DNA of 64,000 nt from Micractinium sp. NFX-FRZ (lineage: Eukaryota; Chlorophyta; Trebouxiophyceae; Chlorellales; Chlorellaceae): assembly GCA_029339195.1 (NCBI GenBank), contig JAPTJF010000118.1, positions 1 through 64,000 on the forward strand, given 5' to 3'. This document shows, piece after piece, positions 63,828 through 64,000 of this stretch. Numbering within the stretch: position 1 is the stretch's first letter; every line of letters starts with the position of its first letter. Below the pieces are notes generated by a model. It was not told the origin of the DNA, did no database searches, and saw only the letters and a list, made by a program, of their open reading frames with translations. The position numbers and the translations under genes were made by a program.

Positions 63828-64000
63828 GTGAGCCATGCCTGCCGCCTTCCCCTGCATCGCTGGTGCTGCTGCCCCCGCTGGTCACCCCTTGGAAAACGAC
63901 TCCACCAAATTCGCAGTAGCTGCTGAGGCATGGCGGCGCCCCAACAGAATGCAGCGTGCGCCGCCGCCTGAATTCGTGCCTGCTGGCCTCCCTGTGCGGA

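Noticed and set aside
63585..63926. Exon containing RDTHP as the catalytic D-x-x-H block of the SGNH hydrolase
   Set aside because: Spacing is D-x-H, not D-x-x-H, and the frame does not join exon 8 as well as the exon at 63730-63827, which keeps phase.
1..64000. tRNA, rRNA, transposase or reverse-transcriptase genes
   Set aside because: No convincing cloverleaf motifs or mobile-element protein motifs were seen when reading both strands; a covariance-model scan would be decisive.

Overview
This is a nuclear segment of a GC-rich eukaryote, most probably a green alga of the Chlorella-like (trebouxiophyte) type. Genes are broken by many short spliceosomal introns with pyrimidine/CAG acceptors. 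Coding sequence is full of Ala, Gln and Gly runs encoded by CAG/CTG/GCC tracts. The recognisable proteins have green-lineage relatives: peptide deformylase of the organellar 1A class, UPF0652/DUF2009, two HIG1-domain proteins, a thioesterase with an N-terminal extension, and an LPPL-type homocysteine methyltransferase. No operons, Shine-Dalgarno sites, transposase, reverse transcriptase, tRNA or rRNA were found.

I rebuilt 15 gene models by hand, joining exons by splice signals, reading phase and protein similarity; all internal exons keep phase. From left to right: (1) minus, 6.06-0.69 kb, a large protein with an axonemal-dynein-light-chain-like segment and a C-terminal array of RRxS motifs; (2) plus, 6.57-9.14, the meiotic recombination factor MND1; (3) minus, 13.13-10.12, homocysteine S-methyltransferase; (4) plus, 13.85-14.69, HIG1-domain protein; (5) minus, 29.89-15.43, a 29-exon gene for a ~2300-residue ankyrin/coiled-coil/CCCH protein; (6) plus, 30.44-37.96, DUF2009 protein; (7) plus, 38.59-41.09, unknown membrane protein; (8) minus, 44.61-41.73, unknown membrane protein; (9) plus, 45.73-47.72, unknown protein; (10) minus, 49.54-48.02, coiled-coil protein; (11) plus, 49.72-51.50, peptide deformylase; (12) minus, 53.10-52.32, second HIG1 protein; (13) plus, 53.44-56.54, hotdog thioesterase; (14) minus, 60.11-57.95, F-box/leucine-rich protein; (15) plus, 60.92 to beyond the right edge, SGNH hydrolase.

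The genes do not form a functional pathway, but the layout is notable. Strand alternates almost perfectly, so most genes are in head-to-head pairs with 0.18-1.1 kb between start codons, which suggests shared two-way promoters. The only same-strand neighbours (DUF2009 and the next membrane gene) each carry a copy of the same ~180-bp direct repeat just after the stop codon.

The most interesting pattern is at the splice junctions. In at least three genes, pieces spanning an exon edge and its splice site have been tandemly copied into the neighbouring intron (here called exon-edge echoes), creating decoy donors or acceptors. In addition about 8% of the introns I placed have GC instead of GT donors, and the MND1 start codon itself appears to be split by an intron. 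A meiosis gene and a dynein-domain gene sit head to head at the left end.
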